From positions 229,360 through 293,359 of the forward strand of contig JAOWBW010001463.1 of assembly GCA_026119855.1 (NCBI GenBank): a DNA stretch of 64,000 nt, given 5' to 3'. Position numbers and translations under genes: made by a program. The notes below the pieces were generated by a model. It searched no databases, had not been told where the DNA came from, and was given only the letters and a program-made list of their open reading frames with translations. The DNA comes from Campanula takesimana (lineage: Eukaryota > Streptophyta > Magnoliopsida > Asterales > Campanulaceae). Shown one piece after another: positions 1 to 12,811 of this stretch (position 1 is the stretch's first letter; every line of letters begins with the position of its first letter).

Positions 1-3000
1 AGCATGACTACAGGTGATAAAGTTTCATCATAATCGACATTATGAATTAAATTTTCTCAATTAGTCTTGCTTAATCAATATACACTTTTAGATTTTATGA
101 CTCCAAGCCATTGATCTAAATCCAGAGCGGACTTTGCATCTTGATAGGTAATAGGTCAATCATTCGCAATGATATTTTCCTAATTACATTCTATTACGAG
201 AAATCAATATTTCTTGTTATAGCTAGTATCCTATCATTTATGCAAATAACTTTGTGTATACTTGAACGAATTTCTACATCTCCTTGTGAAACTTTGTTCA
301 ATCTTCCATCTTAGGTTCTATGTCATTTTCTAGGTCTCGAACTCTTCGAGATACATTTTACTCCTACTAGTTCTTTAGAGATAAACGATTTATCTAGAGA
401 GTGCTATTTAGAGTAACAAACGATTTGTACTCTAAAGGGTGTAAAATTAATATCATTAAGATATCCCATAAAATACATTTATTAGATTTAGGTGTGATTT
501 TGTCCAAGACAAAACTTTTCTCAAAAGTATCACATCACAAATCTTTATGAAAGACAAACCAGGTTTTCTTTCATTCCATATCTTATATGGTATCAGTCGA
601 ACCTCCTTAGATGAAACTCAAGTTAGTGTAAGCGCAGCTGTTTCTAGCACATAATCCCGAAGGATAACTAAAGATCAGTTTGACTTATTATGAGACCAAA
701 ACCTGTGTTTTACAGATAATCTGTAAACTTCTGGAACATCATCTATACGGCTGCTGTTTCCAGATTCTATTTTTCTTAAATTGCAGACTTTCTGCAGAAT
801 TCTCATCGAGTCCAAGGCTCAAATATTCATTACTTTGATCTAATCAGAGTACATCAATACTTTTGCCATGAGGTATTGAAATCCTTTCTAGCATTGTTAC
901 TTTAATAAACTGCATACATAAAAATGTATAAGTTCAAAAGAGTACTTTGACTTACTACTATTAGTAAAAGATGTCTTGATCAATTTCTAAGATTCACATC
1001 TATCACATGATTCGAAATCATATGAATTTAAAAGTCCGTCCCATGTAATTTTAGATATGTGTTTCTTATCATTTGATATAGACATTAATGCTTTTTAAGA
1101 ATCTAACGATTACATCCTTATATTCAGATTTCCATTATTTATGTTATGCTCATTATTTTGTTCTTCCAAGATAAGGATATTAAGTCCCATTATATGATTA
1201 GAAATACAATAAGGCAAATCATATTTAATGGAACACTTTCTTATTCGAAATAAGAAATGTCCATAATTTTCTAATGAAGAAACTAAAATAATATTTCTTC
1301 TTAAAGTTGGAACATCACATCATTGTTCAAAACAATTATGAACCTACTAGGTAAAGACACTTCGCAAGTTCCTATGATCAATGTTGCAACCATTGCATCA
1401 TTATCAACAGATAGGTTAATCTTCACCTTTATAAGTATAATTTTAACATAAATACTTGAAGTGGTAGTCCTACTACCCTTCCTTTTGATCTTTTAATTCA
1501 GATTTTAATTTCTCCAACGGTCAATCTTATTGCCAAGGTAGAAATTACATCCTTTGGATTTTAGATTTTAGCCACAAATGTTTCCTTTAGGCTTGACAAC
1601 TCTTGTCTTGCCTTTATCTTAAATCCTTGTCCTTATTAACCTTTAGAGTTTGAGAAGGTTTCCATTTGATATTAAGACTTAGCATTTTAAACATCAAATG
1701 TCGCTCATGAATTAATATCAAATCCTTTGTTAGTTCCAAACTAACTTGATAACCAAGCCATCCAAGGTAATTAATATGTCTCTCCATGTTCGAAACATGA
1801 TAACTTATTGACATACCTTTCATTCATCAAATGAATGTTAGACTCTAATCAATCTCAAACTTGTCTTGCCTTTCTTGCTTATAGGAACGCTTCCTATGAG
1901 CATCCATATGTTTCAGATACTTCTAAAGTTCTAAACATATGGTAGCAAGTCATAAGATAATTGACATATATAGAATCATCCATATGTTTCTAATCAATGT
2001 CTTTGTCCATCCTTAAGGCATTAGGTTTCTTAGGAATATGATTTATTAAGAATTCATAACTTCCGTTCTTGCTTTAGAACAATTCTTAAGCTTATGACTA
2101 GGTCAAGGAAGTTAATCTCATTCTCTTTAAGTGTGGTCAACTGCAGTAATTAATCATGATTATAGTTTAAGACATTATACAAAATATGCAAATAAATATA
2201 CACATATATTTAATACCATTATTATTTACAGACATATAAAGTATTTCATAAATACTCCTACTAAATTATACACCTTCAAATACAACAATTGTATAATATA
2301 ATTTAAGTAGGTTAAGATCCGTATTTCACCCAACTTTGAGTCGGCTAGGGCACGACTGCTCAAAATCAAGTTATTTAGGTAGATAACTCTTTATCAATCA
2401 CATCATATGTGACTCTTAGATCTTTTATGAGATTGTTAGACATCTTATGTCAAACATGTTTTAATCTCATCTGTGCCTTAGACCCAATACTGTTTTGATA
2501 GCCCAATTAAGTCAAACCATTTTAAACGTATAGGAAACTCTGATTCACTCATCTTGCTCATAGATGAATATAATTAATGCGCCTACGCTAGGGCGTAACC
2601 CACATAAAACTACCCATATACTCACAAGTGTTTTAATCATGGATTGGCACTTGACTTAAGTTTTAAGAAGGTTTATTTCCTTAGAGATATTCATCATATA
2701 TTTAATTATGTCAAACATAATATAATATAGTCTTTGCATAATGTATGTTAACTAATCAAATTAATTAACTGGAGTAAAATCTTGTGATTTAATTATAAAA
2801 CAACTTTATGGGGATGGAATCTAAATTGTCTGTAAACAATTTACAGATTGGATATTTCATTCACATTCCCAGAAACAAGGCGTAAGCCTGCCATTGGTCC
2901 ATGCAATGAATTAATCTAATTTAGTTTCCTCCTTTTGCAAACAATTTCCACTTTATCTCATAGTGATAAATTCTGAAACTTTGAGATTACACCAATCTTA

Positions 3001-3038
3001 AACTCTTTTAAAATTCTGATCTCATTAACTGTCTGGAC
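1..3038 (-). mobile_element. Truncated copia internal region, duplicate of C1 interior
   Basis: This block aligns base for base with 5920-8957, inside element C1. By eye I count about 32 substitutions and a 1-bp indel, roughly 1%. It runs off the left edge of the window. On the right the match stops abruptly near 3038: after the shared CTGTCTGGACTT the C1 copy goes on into its leader, while this copy enters unrelated Tat-like DNA. It has no LTR in the window. The only recognisable coding trace is a Gag remnant at 1614-1823. It is a segmental duplicate or a sibling copy cut short. Confidence 0.85.
1614..1823 (-). pseudogene. Copia Gag remnant (left duplicate)
   Basis: The 69-residue minus-strand frame resembles the middle of copia Gag. 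Its Met-Lys-Gly start and the later Leu-Gly-Trp-Leu-Gly-Tyr, Leu-Glu-Leu and Asp-Leu-Ile-Leu line up with residues 141-167 of the C2 Gag at 54201. Stops and frameshifts on both sides leave no usable protein. The same peptide is encoded at 7532-7741 in C1. Confidence 0.6.
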
Positions 3039-3286
3039 TTTAGGTTTAAGGTTTTGGATAGGGCCGGTTTGGATTAGGTGGGAGACCTAATAGGTCATTC
3101 TAAGGATGTGGCTCTGGTAGACCGGTTTAAGGTTTGAGGAGTCACGCTACGAACTTGTAGAGAGTCGTGCTAAGGGGTTATGGTGTAAGCTAGGTAAGAC
3201 TCACCGGGTAGTCTCGGGACCTAAGGTTTTGAATCAGGTAAGCTTGGGGCCTAGAGAGTCGAGGGTTTAGGCCTAGAGGACTCCTA
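3039..3286. other. Tat-like host DNA left of C1
   Basis: 248 bp of G-rich sequence with phrases such as gggacctaagg and gagagtcg, like the degenerate T2 region right of C1. It is the left half of the site into which C1 inserted. No coding potential is seen. Confidence 0.45.
3282..3286. repeat. C1 target-site duplication, left
   Basis: TCCTA directly precedes the C1 terminus at 3287 and is repeated directly after 11366. Confidence 0.9.
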
Positions 3287-4681
3287 TGTTGGGTTTTGAT
3301 GCATCATGCGTAGCGGAATAAATAGATAAAATCAAAAAGCCATGAGCCCGGATACGTGCATGTTGATTAAATTAAATACAAGATGAAAGAAACATACCCT
3401 TGATGATCGAATATATGAACACGGACTTTAAGGTATTAAAGCAAACACCCTCTATCGGTATCCACATGTCAAACGAATATCAAGAACACCTTCTTGATCT
3501 GGGTTGCTAGACCCAAGGCTTGATGAAGAAACGATTTCTTCGTAAGAATTATTTTGCTTCATTGATTATTGATTTATGATGATACTAAATCTCAAAACTA
3601 ATAATCCCCTCTATATCTGTGTAATTGTTTCTCAAACAACATGTTATGATTTCTAAAATCAGCCATTAGGTTTCTCAAACCCGACTGCACACATATATAA
3701 TAGGGTATAAACCTTATTCCTTTTAGGATCAGAATTCCTTGTCAAACAAGAGATCTGAACAAACCGTTTTCCGTCTGGACAAACCATCCGTACGGATTGG
3801 TTGGGTGGCTCCCAAACCATTTGTACGGAACCTTCTAGCAGGATCCAGTTTTTCCCATTTTCTATGCCTTATTCAATCCGTTCTATTGTGTGTGACCCAA
3901 TAGGATTATACTAAGTTGGCAACGAGTCAGAACGAGTCAGAACCCGTAAGTCATAAGCGGACTCTAGCAAGCCATTATGACTACCCAATTAGTATAACTT
4001 TGAAAGCCCAAAGTAACCTTGTAGAACATATCACAATCCCTTTGTCACACGATATCATATTGGACATAAGTCATGGTCCACATCAACTTATGTTGTCCAA
4101 TACTTTCTCGATCTCGAGTAGATTGATATGAGCAAATAACATAGAACGCTTCAATTAATTTGGGTACGTCCGTACACTATTATCAATCTCACTCATCGAG
4201 TGGCCAAGCAGATATCTCTCTTGAGAGAGGGACAAATCCCATCTTGACTTATCATTCTTCCCTACAAGAATCCGATTATGCCAATCGTAGCCTTTATAAC
4301 TTCCCGGTTAGGGGTAGCGTTTGAGTACGTCAAGCATAATGTTCATCATGTGGAAGACTATGATAATCTCAGGTCTACGGATGAATGATATAACTATTAT
4401 GAGATTTAATTATGACATTTGACCATGACATAAATCTCATAACGGGTCTATCCAGTACTTGTTCTCCAACATGTACCACAAGTTTAATCTGCATCCTATG
4501 CACTATAATCATCATATGATTATCCATTAAACTCATGCTAGCCCTTCATAAGTGCTAGGGACAATGATTATTATAATAAACATGCAAAAGATATAATAAT
4601 CGGGCTTGTTATCTCTATAACAATGAAGCTATAATATAACGCATAGGCCATTCTCAAGGGACTAGGGCATAATATCCAACA
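3287..4681 (-). repeat. C1 3' LTR
   Basis: Plus-strand ends are TGTTGGGTTTTGATGC and GCATAATATCCAACA, so the sense strand begins TGTTGG and ends CCAACA. It carries one intact CCGTACGG (3788-3795) and one decayed copy (3821-3828), where the 5' LTR has two intact ones. Confidence 0.92.
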
Positions 4682-4696
4682 ATCTCCCACTTGCAC
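4682..4696 (-). other. C1 polypurine tract
   Basis: The minus strand reads GTGCAAGTGGGAGAT directly before the 3' LTR. The tract in C2 (58161-58173) is the same, supporting a common lineage. Confidence 0.8.
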
Positions 4697-5258
4697 TAGG
4701 CCCAATCAACGTGTATCCAATACCCATTGAGCTACTTATGATCTCCATCATAGTTGCAAGCAGGCTTATGTAAGATGATTATCCTTGTTATCATCATATG
4801 GTACTTTGCATATTTAGACATCTCCTATCTTTTCATGATTTCTCGAAAAAGATGGAAACGTCCAAGTATATGTTTAGATAAGACATTAGCCCCTTAGATT
4901 GTGCAATAACAATTATTGGCACAATGAAGGTCCATAAAATTAGTGACACTAAAAACAATTCTAGTTTACTAATTGTTATCTTATTCAAATAATATTCTAG
5001 TTGCATCCCATGCGACTAGATACTCAACATTTTGTAGAATAGTAATGGTATACTTAGAACTCTTCTAACACCATTATTAAACTTAGACATGTATTTATAC
5101 TGCAATATTTATCTTTGATGGTTTGTAAGAATGCATCTTTGTAACTATTTATAGTATCATCTTACATTCCATCAAAGATCAAGAATGCATCCTTTAGTTC
5201 TTCTAAAGTACTTAAGGATGTTTTTTAACTAGTGACTTTCACTAGGATCCGATTGGTA

Positions 5259-5570
5259 TTATCTCATCATACTCCAAGTATATGAGACATCCGGTCTTAG
5301 TATATTAACATGGCTTAACATGTTAGATCCAATTGCCGAAGCATATGGAATCCTAATCATGTACTCTTTGCTTATCAGTCTTCCAGTAAGACTAAATCTT
5401 GCAAAGATTAATGCCATTAGACTTTTGCAAGTGACCTCTCCAAGAGTCTTGCATAGTGAACCTTTCACTATATTGTCAATATTAGTACTTTGACTTTTAC
5501 CAATCAATCTTTTAGATTTATCTCTATAAATCAGTCCAAGGATGTAGGCGGCTTCATCCAAGTCTTTCAT
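5259..5570 (-). pseudogene. C1 Pol remnant (RT end / RNase H start)
   Basis: A 103-residue frame begins Met-Lys-Asp-Leu-Asp-Glu-Ala-Ala-Tyr-Ile-Leu-Gly and ends with Pro-Tyr-Ala-Ser-Ala-Ile-Gly-Ser and Arg-Pro-Asp-Val-Ser-Tyr. This matches the start of the C2 segment at 57248 in order. Parts of the middle are missing and the frame stops early. It fixes the element's orientation (minus) and its copia identity. Confidence 0.75.
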
Positions 5571-7531
5571 TTAGAAACTCTTTCAAAATGATTTATATAT
5601 CAACCATATATATATTAGACTATGAATAAAATTACGCTCCCATTAAATTTATTGCAATCACAAGTCTCATCCTTGATTAATTTCAAACTCTTTGAATACT
5701 TCATCAAAATGAAATTTCACTCCAAGTAGTTTGCTTCAATCCATCTCATAGATTTCTGCAACTTGCATATTTTATTAGAATTTTATATATCAAAACTTTT
5801 AGGTTGTATCAAACACATCCTAAAGTATGTTCCTATTAAGGAATGCTATTTTGATATCTATTTTTCATATTTCATATTCAAAATATGAGGTCATGACAAT
5901 AAGAATTCTAATAATATTAAGCATGACTACAGGTGATAAAGTTTCATCATAATCGACATTATGAATTAACTTTTCTCAATTTGTCTTGCTTAATCAATAT
6001 ACACTTTTAGATTTTATGACTCCAAGCCATTGATCTAAATCCAGAGCGGACTTTGCATCTTGATAGGTAATAGGTCAATCATTCGCAATGATATTTTCCT
6101 AATTACATTCTATTACGAGAAATCAATATTTCTTGTTATAGATAGTATCCTATCATTTATGCAAATAACTTTGTGTATACTTGAACGAATTTCTACATCT
6201 CCGTGTGAAACTTTGTTCAATCTTCCATCTTAGGTTCTATGTTATTTTCTAGGTCTCGAACTCTTCGAGATACATTTTACTCCTACTAGTACTTTAGAGA
6301 TAAACGATTTATCTAGAGAGTGCTATTTAGAGTAACAAACGATTTGTACTCTAAAGGGTGTAAAATTAATATCATTAAGATATCCCATAAAATACATTTA
6401 TTGGATTTAGGTGTGATTTTGTCCAAGACAAAACTTTTCTCAAAAGTATCACATCACAAATCTTTATGAAAGACAAACCAGGTTTTCTTTCATTCCATAT
6501 CTTATATGGTATCAGTCGAACCTCCTTAGATAAACTCAAGTTAGTGTAAGCGCAGCTGTTTCTAGCACATAATCCCGAAGGATAACTAAAGATCAGTTTG
6601 ACTTATTATGAGACCAAAACCTGTGTTTTACAGATAATCTGTAAACTTTTGGAACATCATCCATACGGCTGCTGTTTCCAGATTCTATTTTTCTTAAATT
6701 GCAGACTTTCTGCAGAATTCTCATCGAGTCCAAGGCTCAAATATTCATTACTTTGATCTAATCAGAGTACATCAATACTTTTGCCATGAGGTATTGAAAT
6801 CCTTTCTAGCATTGTTACTTTAATAAACTGCATACATAAAAATGTATAAGTTCAAAAGAGTACTTTGACTTACTACTATTAGTAAAAGATGTCTTGATCA
6901 ATTTCTAAGATTCACATCTATCACATGATTCGAAATCATATGAATTTAAAAGTCCGTCCCATGGAATTTTAGATATGTGTTTCTTATCATTTGATATAGA
7001 CATTAATGCTTTTTAAGAATGTAACGATTACATCCTTATATTCAGATTTCCATTATTTATGTTATGCTCATTATTTTGTTCTTCCAAGATAAGGATATTA
7101 AGTCCCATTATATGATTAGCAATACAATAAGGCAAATCATATTTAATGGAACACTTTCTTATTCGAAATAAGAAATGTCCATAATTTTCTAATGAAGAAA
7201 CTAAAATAATATTTCTTCTTAAAGTTGGAACATCACATCATTGTTCAAAACAATTATGAACCTACTAGGTAAAGACACTTCGCAAGTTCCTATGATCAAT
7301 GTTGCAACCATTGCATCATTATCAACAGATAGGTTAATCTTCACCTTTATAAGTATAATTTTAACATAAATACTTGAAGTGGTAGTCCTACTACCCTTCC
7401 TTTTGATCTTTTAATTCAGATTTTAATTTCTCCAACGGTCAATCTTATTGCCAAGGTAGAAATTACATCCTTTGGATTTTAGATTTTAGCCACAAATGTT
7501 TCCTTTAGGCTTGACAACTCTTGTCTTGCCT

Positions 7532-7741
7532 TTATCTTAAATCCTTGTCCTTATTAACCTTTAGAGTTTGAGAAGGTTTCCATTTGATATTAAGACTTAG
7601 CATTTTAAACATCAAATGTCGCTCATGAATTAATATCAAATCCTTTGTTAGTTCCAAACTAACTTGATAACCAAGCCATCCAAGGTAATTAATATGTCTC
7701 TCCATGTTCGAAACATGATAACTTATTGACATACCTTTCAT
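7532..7741 (-). pseudogene. C1 Gag remnant
   Basis: The same 69-residue peptide as at 1614-1823, matching the middle of copia Gag. Order on the minus strand is primer site, leader, Gag, Pol, purine tract, as expected for copia. No zinc knuckle or protease can be read. Confidence 0.6.
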
Positions 7742-8957
7742 TCATCAAATGAATATTAGAATCTAATCAATCTCAAACTTGTCTTGCCTTTCTTGCTTGT
7801 AGGAACGCTTCCTATGAGCATCCATATGTTTCAGATACTTCTAAAGTTCTAAACATATGGTAGCAAGTCATAAGATAATTGACATATATAGAATCATCCA
7901 TATGCTTCTAATCAATGTCTTTGTCCATCCTTAAGACATTAGGTTTCTTAGGAATATGATTTATTAAGAATTCGTAACTTCCGTTCTTGCTTTAGAACAA
8001 TTCTTAAGCTTATGACTAGGTCAAGGAAGTTAATCTCATTCTCTTTAAGTGGGGTCAACTGCATTAATTAATCATGATTATAGTTTAAGACATTCTACAA
8101 AATATGCAAATAAATATACACATATATTTCATACCATTATTATTTAGAGACATATAAAGTATTTCATAAATACTCCCACTAAATTATACACCTTCAAATA
8201 CAACAATTGTATAATATAATTTAAGTAGGTTAAGATCCGTATTTCACCCAACTTTGAGTCGGCTAGGGCACGACTGCTCAAAATCAAGTTATTTAGGTAT
8301 ATAACTCTTTATCAATCACATCATATGTGACTCTTAGATCTTTTATGAGATTGTTAGACATCTTATGTCAAACATGTTTTAATCTCATCTGTGCCTTAGG
8401 CCCAAAACTGTTTTGATAGCCCAATTAAGTCAAACCATTTTAAACATATAGGAAACTCTGATTCACTCATCTTGCTCATAGATGAATATAATTAATGCGC
8501 CTACGCTAGGGCGTAACCCACATAAAACTACCCATGTACTCACAAGTGTTTTAATCATGGATTGGCACTTGACTTAAGTTTTAAGAAGGTTTATTTCCTT
8601 AGAGATATTCATCATATATTTAATTATGTCAAACATAATATAATATAGTCTTTGCATAATGTATGTTAACTAATCAAATTAATTAACTGGAGTAAAATCT
8701 TGTGATTTAATTATAAAACAACTTTATGGGGATGGAATCTAAATTATCTGTAAACAATTTACAGATTGGATATTTCATTCACATTCCCAGAAACAAGGCG
8801 TAAGCCTGCCATTGGTCCATGCAATGAATTAATCTAATTTAGTTTCCTCCTTTTGCAAACAATTTGCACTTTATCTCATAGTGATAAATTCTGAAACTTT
8901 GAGATTACACCAATCTTAAACTCTTTTAAAATTCTGATCTCATTAACTGTCTGGACT

Positions 8958-9957
8958 TATGAACTGAAATTTGTTTCAGTAAACACGATTTCTTAAACAT
9001 GCCGTCTGAAACAAATCAGAATCAGTAACGCCAAAATCATCCGTACGGTTGTCTCTGGCAGCTTCCAGATTCATCCGTACGGCTCTGTCATACAGGTCAC
9101 AGAAACTCTGAACTCCTCATATTTCTGGAACTGTATCCGCAAAGCATCTTGAAATTGAGAGGCACAAACCGTACGGCCGAAACTAAGCCAAAAGGCATCC
9201 ACATTTCCGTACTAAATCAAGGAACCAAGTAACTTCTCTATACGGTCGAAACTAAGCCAAAAGGCATCCACATTCCCGTATAGATTGGTCACATGTCTCA
9301 AGACTCTTTCATTGTCTCTTAATCTCACAGATTACAACAATTCTAAACTCTTTAGAACTCTGATTTCTGCTTCCTTTCTGAATTCTTCGGCCGAAAACTG
9401 TTTCAGGAAACACGGTTTCGAAAATCAGCCGTCTGAAAGCAGTTTCCAGATTCGAATTCTGTAAACAATTTACAGAATAATCTGAACACCAGAAAACAAA
9501 ATTAAATCTGAGAATTTCCAAACAAACCGTACGGATTAGTTTGGCATCATCCAAACCATCCGTACGGATCCATTGGTAGGATCCCAGATTTCCAGGTTTT
9601 TCAGAATTTCAGAAATTCGACCAAATCAAATATCATGATTGTACATAATCAGATTACAGAAACATGAATTTACTGATTACGAATTTAATTAGATCTAATA
9701 AATAATTTATTATATATATAAATTAATCTAAATTATCAATACACATAATCCAATTATTTATTGATAATCCTAACAAGCAACTATTCATATAGATCAAATC
9801 AATATAATAATCACATAATCCCCATGTCATGCTCATAAACCTTTATATATCATATATAAAACTCAAATCACGCATTCATCTTATTATCATGTAGATATCA
9901 TATAATCGAATTAAACAATTTCAACATGATATACTAAAATAATCAACAACGATCCAG
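8958..9957 (-). other. C1 untranslated leader with CCGTACGG motifs
   Basis: This part of C1 is absent from the left duplicate. It has no coding potential but holds five intact copies of the palindrome CCGTACGG at 9041, 9075, 9169, 9527 and 9560. Two pairs are 33-34 bp apart, the same spacing as the pair in the 5' LTR. TTCCAGATT occurs nearby, for example at 9063. Confidence 0.7.
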
Positions 9958-9969
9958 GCTCTAATACCA
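9958..9969 (-). other. C1 primer binding site (tRNA-iMet type)
   Basis: The minus strand reads TGGTATTAGAGC, one mismatch from the iMet complement TGGTATCAGAGC, one base inside the 5' LTR. It identifies 9971-11366 as the 5' LTR. Confidence 0.85.
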
Positions 9970-9970
9970 C

Positions 9971-11366
9971 TGTTGGGTTTTGATGCATCATGCGCAGCAG
10001 AATAAATAGATAAAATCAAACACCCATGAGCTCGGATCCATGCATGTTGATTAAATTAAATACAAGATGAAAGAAACATACCCTTGATGATCGAATCCAT
10101 GAACACGAACTTTAAGGTGTTAAAGCAAACACCCTCTATCGGTATCCACACGTCGAACGGATATCAAGAACAACTTCTTGATCTGGATTGCTAGACCCAA
10201 GGCTTGATGAAGAAACGATTTCTTCGTAAGAATTATTTTGCTTCATTGATTATTGAGTTATGATGATTCTAAATCTCAAAGCTAATAATCCCCTCTATAT
10301 GTGTGTAACTATTTCTCAAACAACATGTTATGATTTCTAAAATCAACCATTAGGTTTTTCAAACCCGACTGCACACATATATAATAGTGTATAAACCTAA
10401 TTCCTTTTAGGATCAGAATTCTTTGTCAAACAAGAGATCTGAACAAACTGTTTTCCGTCTGGACAAACCATCCGTACGGATTTGTTGGGTGGTTCCCAAA
10501 CCATCCGTACGGATCCTTCCAGCAGGATCCAGTTTTTCCCGTTTTATGCGACTTATTCAATCTGTTCTATTGTGTGTGACCCAATCGGAATATACTAAGT
10601 TGGCAACGAGTCCGAACGAGTCAGAACCCGTAAGTCATAAACGGACTCTAGCAAGCCATTATGACTACCCAATTAGTATAACTTTAAATGGCCAAAGTAA
10701 CCTTATAGAACATATCACAATCCTTTTGTCACACGATATCATATTGGACATAAGTCATGGTCCACGTCCACTTATGTTGTCTAATGCTTTCTCGATCTCG
10801 AGTAGATTGATATGAGCAAATACCATTGAACGCTTCAATTCATTTGGGTACGGCCGTACACTATTATGAATCTCACTATTCGAGTGGCCAAGCAGATATC
10901 TCTCTTGAGAGAGGGACAAATCCCATCTTGACATATCATTCTTCCCTACAAGAATCCGATTATGCCAATCGTAGCCTTTATAACTTCCCGGTTAGGGGTA
11001 GCGTTTGAATACGTCAAACATAATGTTCATCATGTGGAAGACTATGATAATCTCAGGTCTAAGGATGAATGATATAACTATTATGAGATTTAATTATGAT
11101 ATTTGACCATGACATAAATCTCATAACGGGTCTATCCAGTACTTGTTCTCCAACATGTACCCACAAGTTTAGTCCACATCATATGCGCTATAATCATCAT
11201 ATGATTATCCATTAAACTCATGCTAGCCCTTCATAAGTGCTAGGGACAATGATTATTATAATAAACATGCAAAAGATATAATAATAGGGTTTGTTATCTC
11301 TATAACAATGAAGCTATGATATAACGCATAGGCCTTTCTCAAGGGCCTATGGCATAATATCCAACA
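9971..11366 (-). repeat. C1 5' LTR
   Basis: 1396 bp. On the minus strand there is a TATA-like box near 10378-10385 and, 86 bp upstream of it, two CCGTACGG palindromes (10472-10479 and 10505-10512) followed by CCTTCCAG (10515-10522). The stretch upstream of the palindromes (10535-10610) is homologous to the stretch upstream of the GC cassette in C2 and cSolo. Confidence 0.92.
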
Positions 11367-11371
11367 TCCTA
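11367..11371. repeat. C1 target-site duplication, right
   Basis: TCCTA, identical to 3282-3286. Confidence 0.9.
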
Positions 11372-11890
11372 AAGTGTAGGAGATAGGGTAAAGGACCGAG
11401 TCGACTCTGAGAATCGCATTGATGGGTCCTAGATGGACCGATGATGTTTTTGCAATTTTGTGGAGACCGAGGGTGCGGGTTTATAAACAACGTGTTAGGG
11501 AAGAGAAAACTTTTGAAAGTGTTATGATTTTGTAAAGATTCCTCCTGATTAATTACGATTCTAACCAATTCAAAGAACTCATCACGCGCCGAGTTTGACA
11601 ATGAGGGGTGCCCTTCCGCTAAGTATATCCGTGTTGAAGCTCCGGTATTCTCTGAGAAACCACATAGTCGACCCATTCCTGCTGGGGATTCTATAATTTG
11701 GTAAGCGGGTACCCTTCCTCCTTTGAGAAATTCTACGTCGAGCTTGATGATGAGGGATGCCCTTCTTCTAAGTATGTGCTTGTCGAAGCCTCGATATTCT
11801 CTGAGGAACTACATAGTCAATCCTTTTTGTTAGGGAAGCCCCAGTTTGATGAGGGGGTAGCCTACCTCCTTTAAGACGCACCCTTTTTTC

Positions 11891-12811
11891 TGCCTAGACC
11901 GCCCTTGCGGGTTTTCAATCTAGCGGGCATTTCTTTTGCGTCATTTTTTTTCAAAAATCATTCAGTCGACTCAAAAAAAAGAAAAAGAAATGTTTGAAAA
12001 CATGCAGGGGCATTTTGGAGATAGAAAGAGAGAGAGCGAGAGTGCTCGCATATCGACTCTTTGGACAACTTATGAGAGGTATATGTACCATTGGAAGGAA
12101 TCCCCTACTTGATAGAAAGTAAGTGTTTGGCTCTTCCTATATTGTAGAACAGAAGACTTGTCGAGACATTTAAAAATTGTTTTATTCAAGATTCTCATTT
12201 GATTGCTCAAGAATGGACCTCGTTAATTGATTAATGAGTTCTGGTTAATGGGTACACAAGTAGCCTCAAGGTAATAAATGTTTTGATCAATTTCGAGTTA
12301 AGAAACCAGAAGTAGAAATATGGTGCAAGAGAGAAGAGAAAGAAGATTGGCTACGAGGTGGGTTGTGTATATTTTGGACCGGACCCGAAGGTTGCCTACA
12401 TTCTTCTCAAGGTGAGAAGCTCAGGTCCGCGTAGTTCGAGGGAAGCTCGGTTGATGACGAAGTTGGGTTTGAGTTTAGGGGTGTGAGGTTCGTTTAACTA
12501 AGGTGAGTTGTTCCTTGTTGCTTGTTGCTTTGGACTGCTTCATTGTAGTTGTCATAGGCTACTGCTGCCGTGTTAAACTTCTTTGTAGGGAAAGAAAGAA
12601 AAATAGAACATTTGAAGTGAAAATAAAATGGGACTTTTACTTTTCTATGTGATAGCCCCTTCTATTTTTCTATTTTTATTTTATCTCTTTGTGCACAACT
12701 TTTTTTTTGACCTAGGCCGCCCTTTCGGGTTTTCAACCTAGCGGGCTTCTTTTTTGTGCAATTCTCTAATTTTTGCCTAGGTCGCCCTATTTGGGTTTCA
12801 ACCTAGCAAGC
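11891..12811 (-). repeat. Motif A cluster, three copies
   Basis: Copies at 11891-11929, 12711-12746 and 12774-12811. The plus strand reads about GCCTAGACCGCCC, a short loop, GGGTTTTCAATCTAG, then CGGGC. CTAGA pairs with TCTAG and CCC with GGG, giving an imperfect hairpin. Two further copies lie at 19890-19984. Confidence 0.6.
12375..12440 (-). repeat. Motif B, copy 1
   Basis: GTTGCCTACATT and, 30 bp on, GCTCAGGTC followed by CGTAGTTCGAG. CTAC(G)...CGTAG form an inverted repeat. Other copies: 14334, 16491, 18589 and 19753. Confidence 0.6.

Larger units (their letters stand above)
3287..11366 (-). mobile_element. C1: complete but decayed Ty1/Copia LTR retrotransposon
   Basis: An 8080-bp element with LTRs of 1395 bp (3287-4681) and 1396 bp (9971-11366), TG...CA termini, 5-bp TSD TCCTA, a purine tract next to the 3' LTR and an iMet-type primer site next to the 5' LTR. 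It reads on the minus strand. The 5.3-kb interior is A+T-rich and full of stops. Only Gag (7532-7741) and RT/RNase H (5259-5570) traces are legible; the rest of 4697-8957 shows no usable frame. LTR divergence is about 5% by eye, the oldest insertion here with an intact TSD. It shares LTR motifs and protein similarity with C2, so both are one copia lineage but different subfamilies. Confidence 0.92.
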
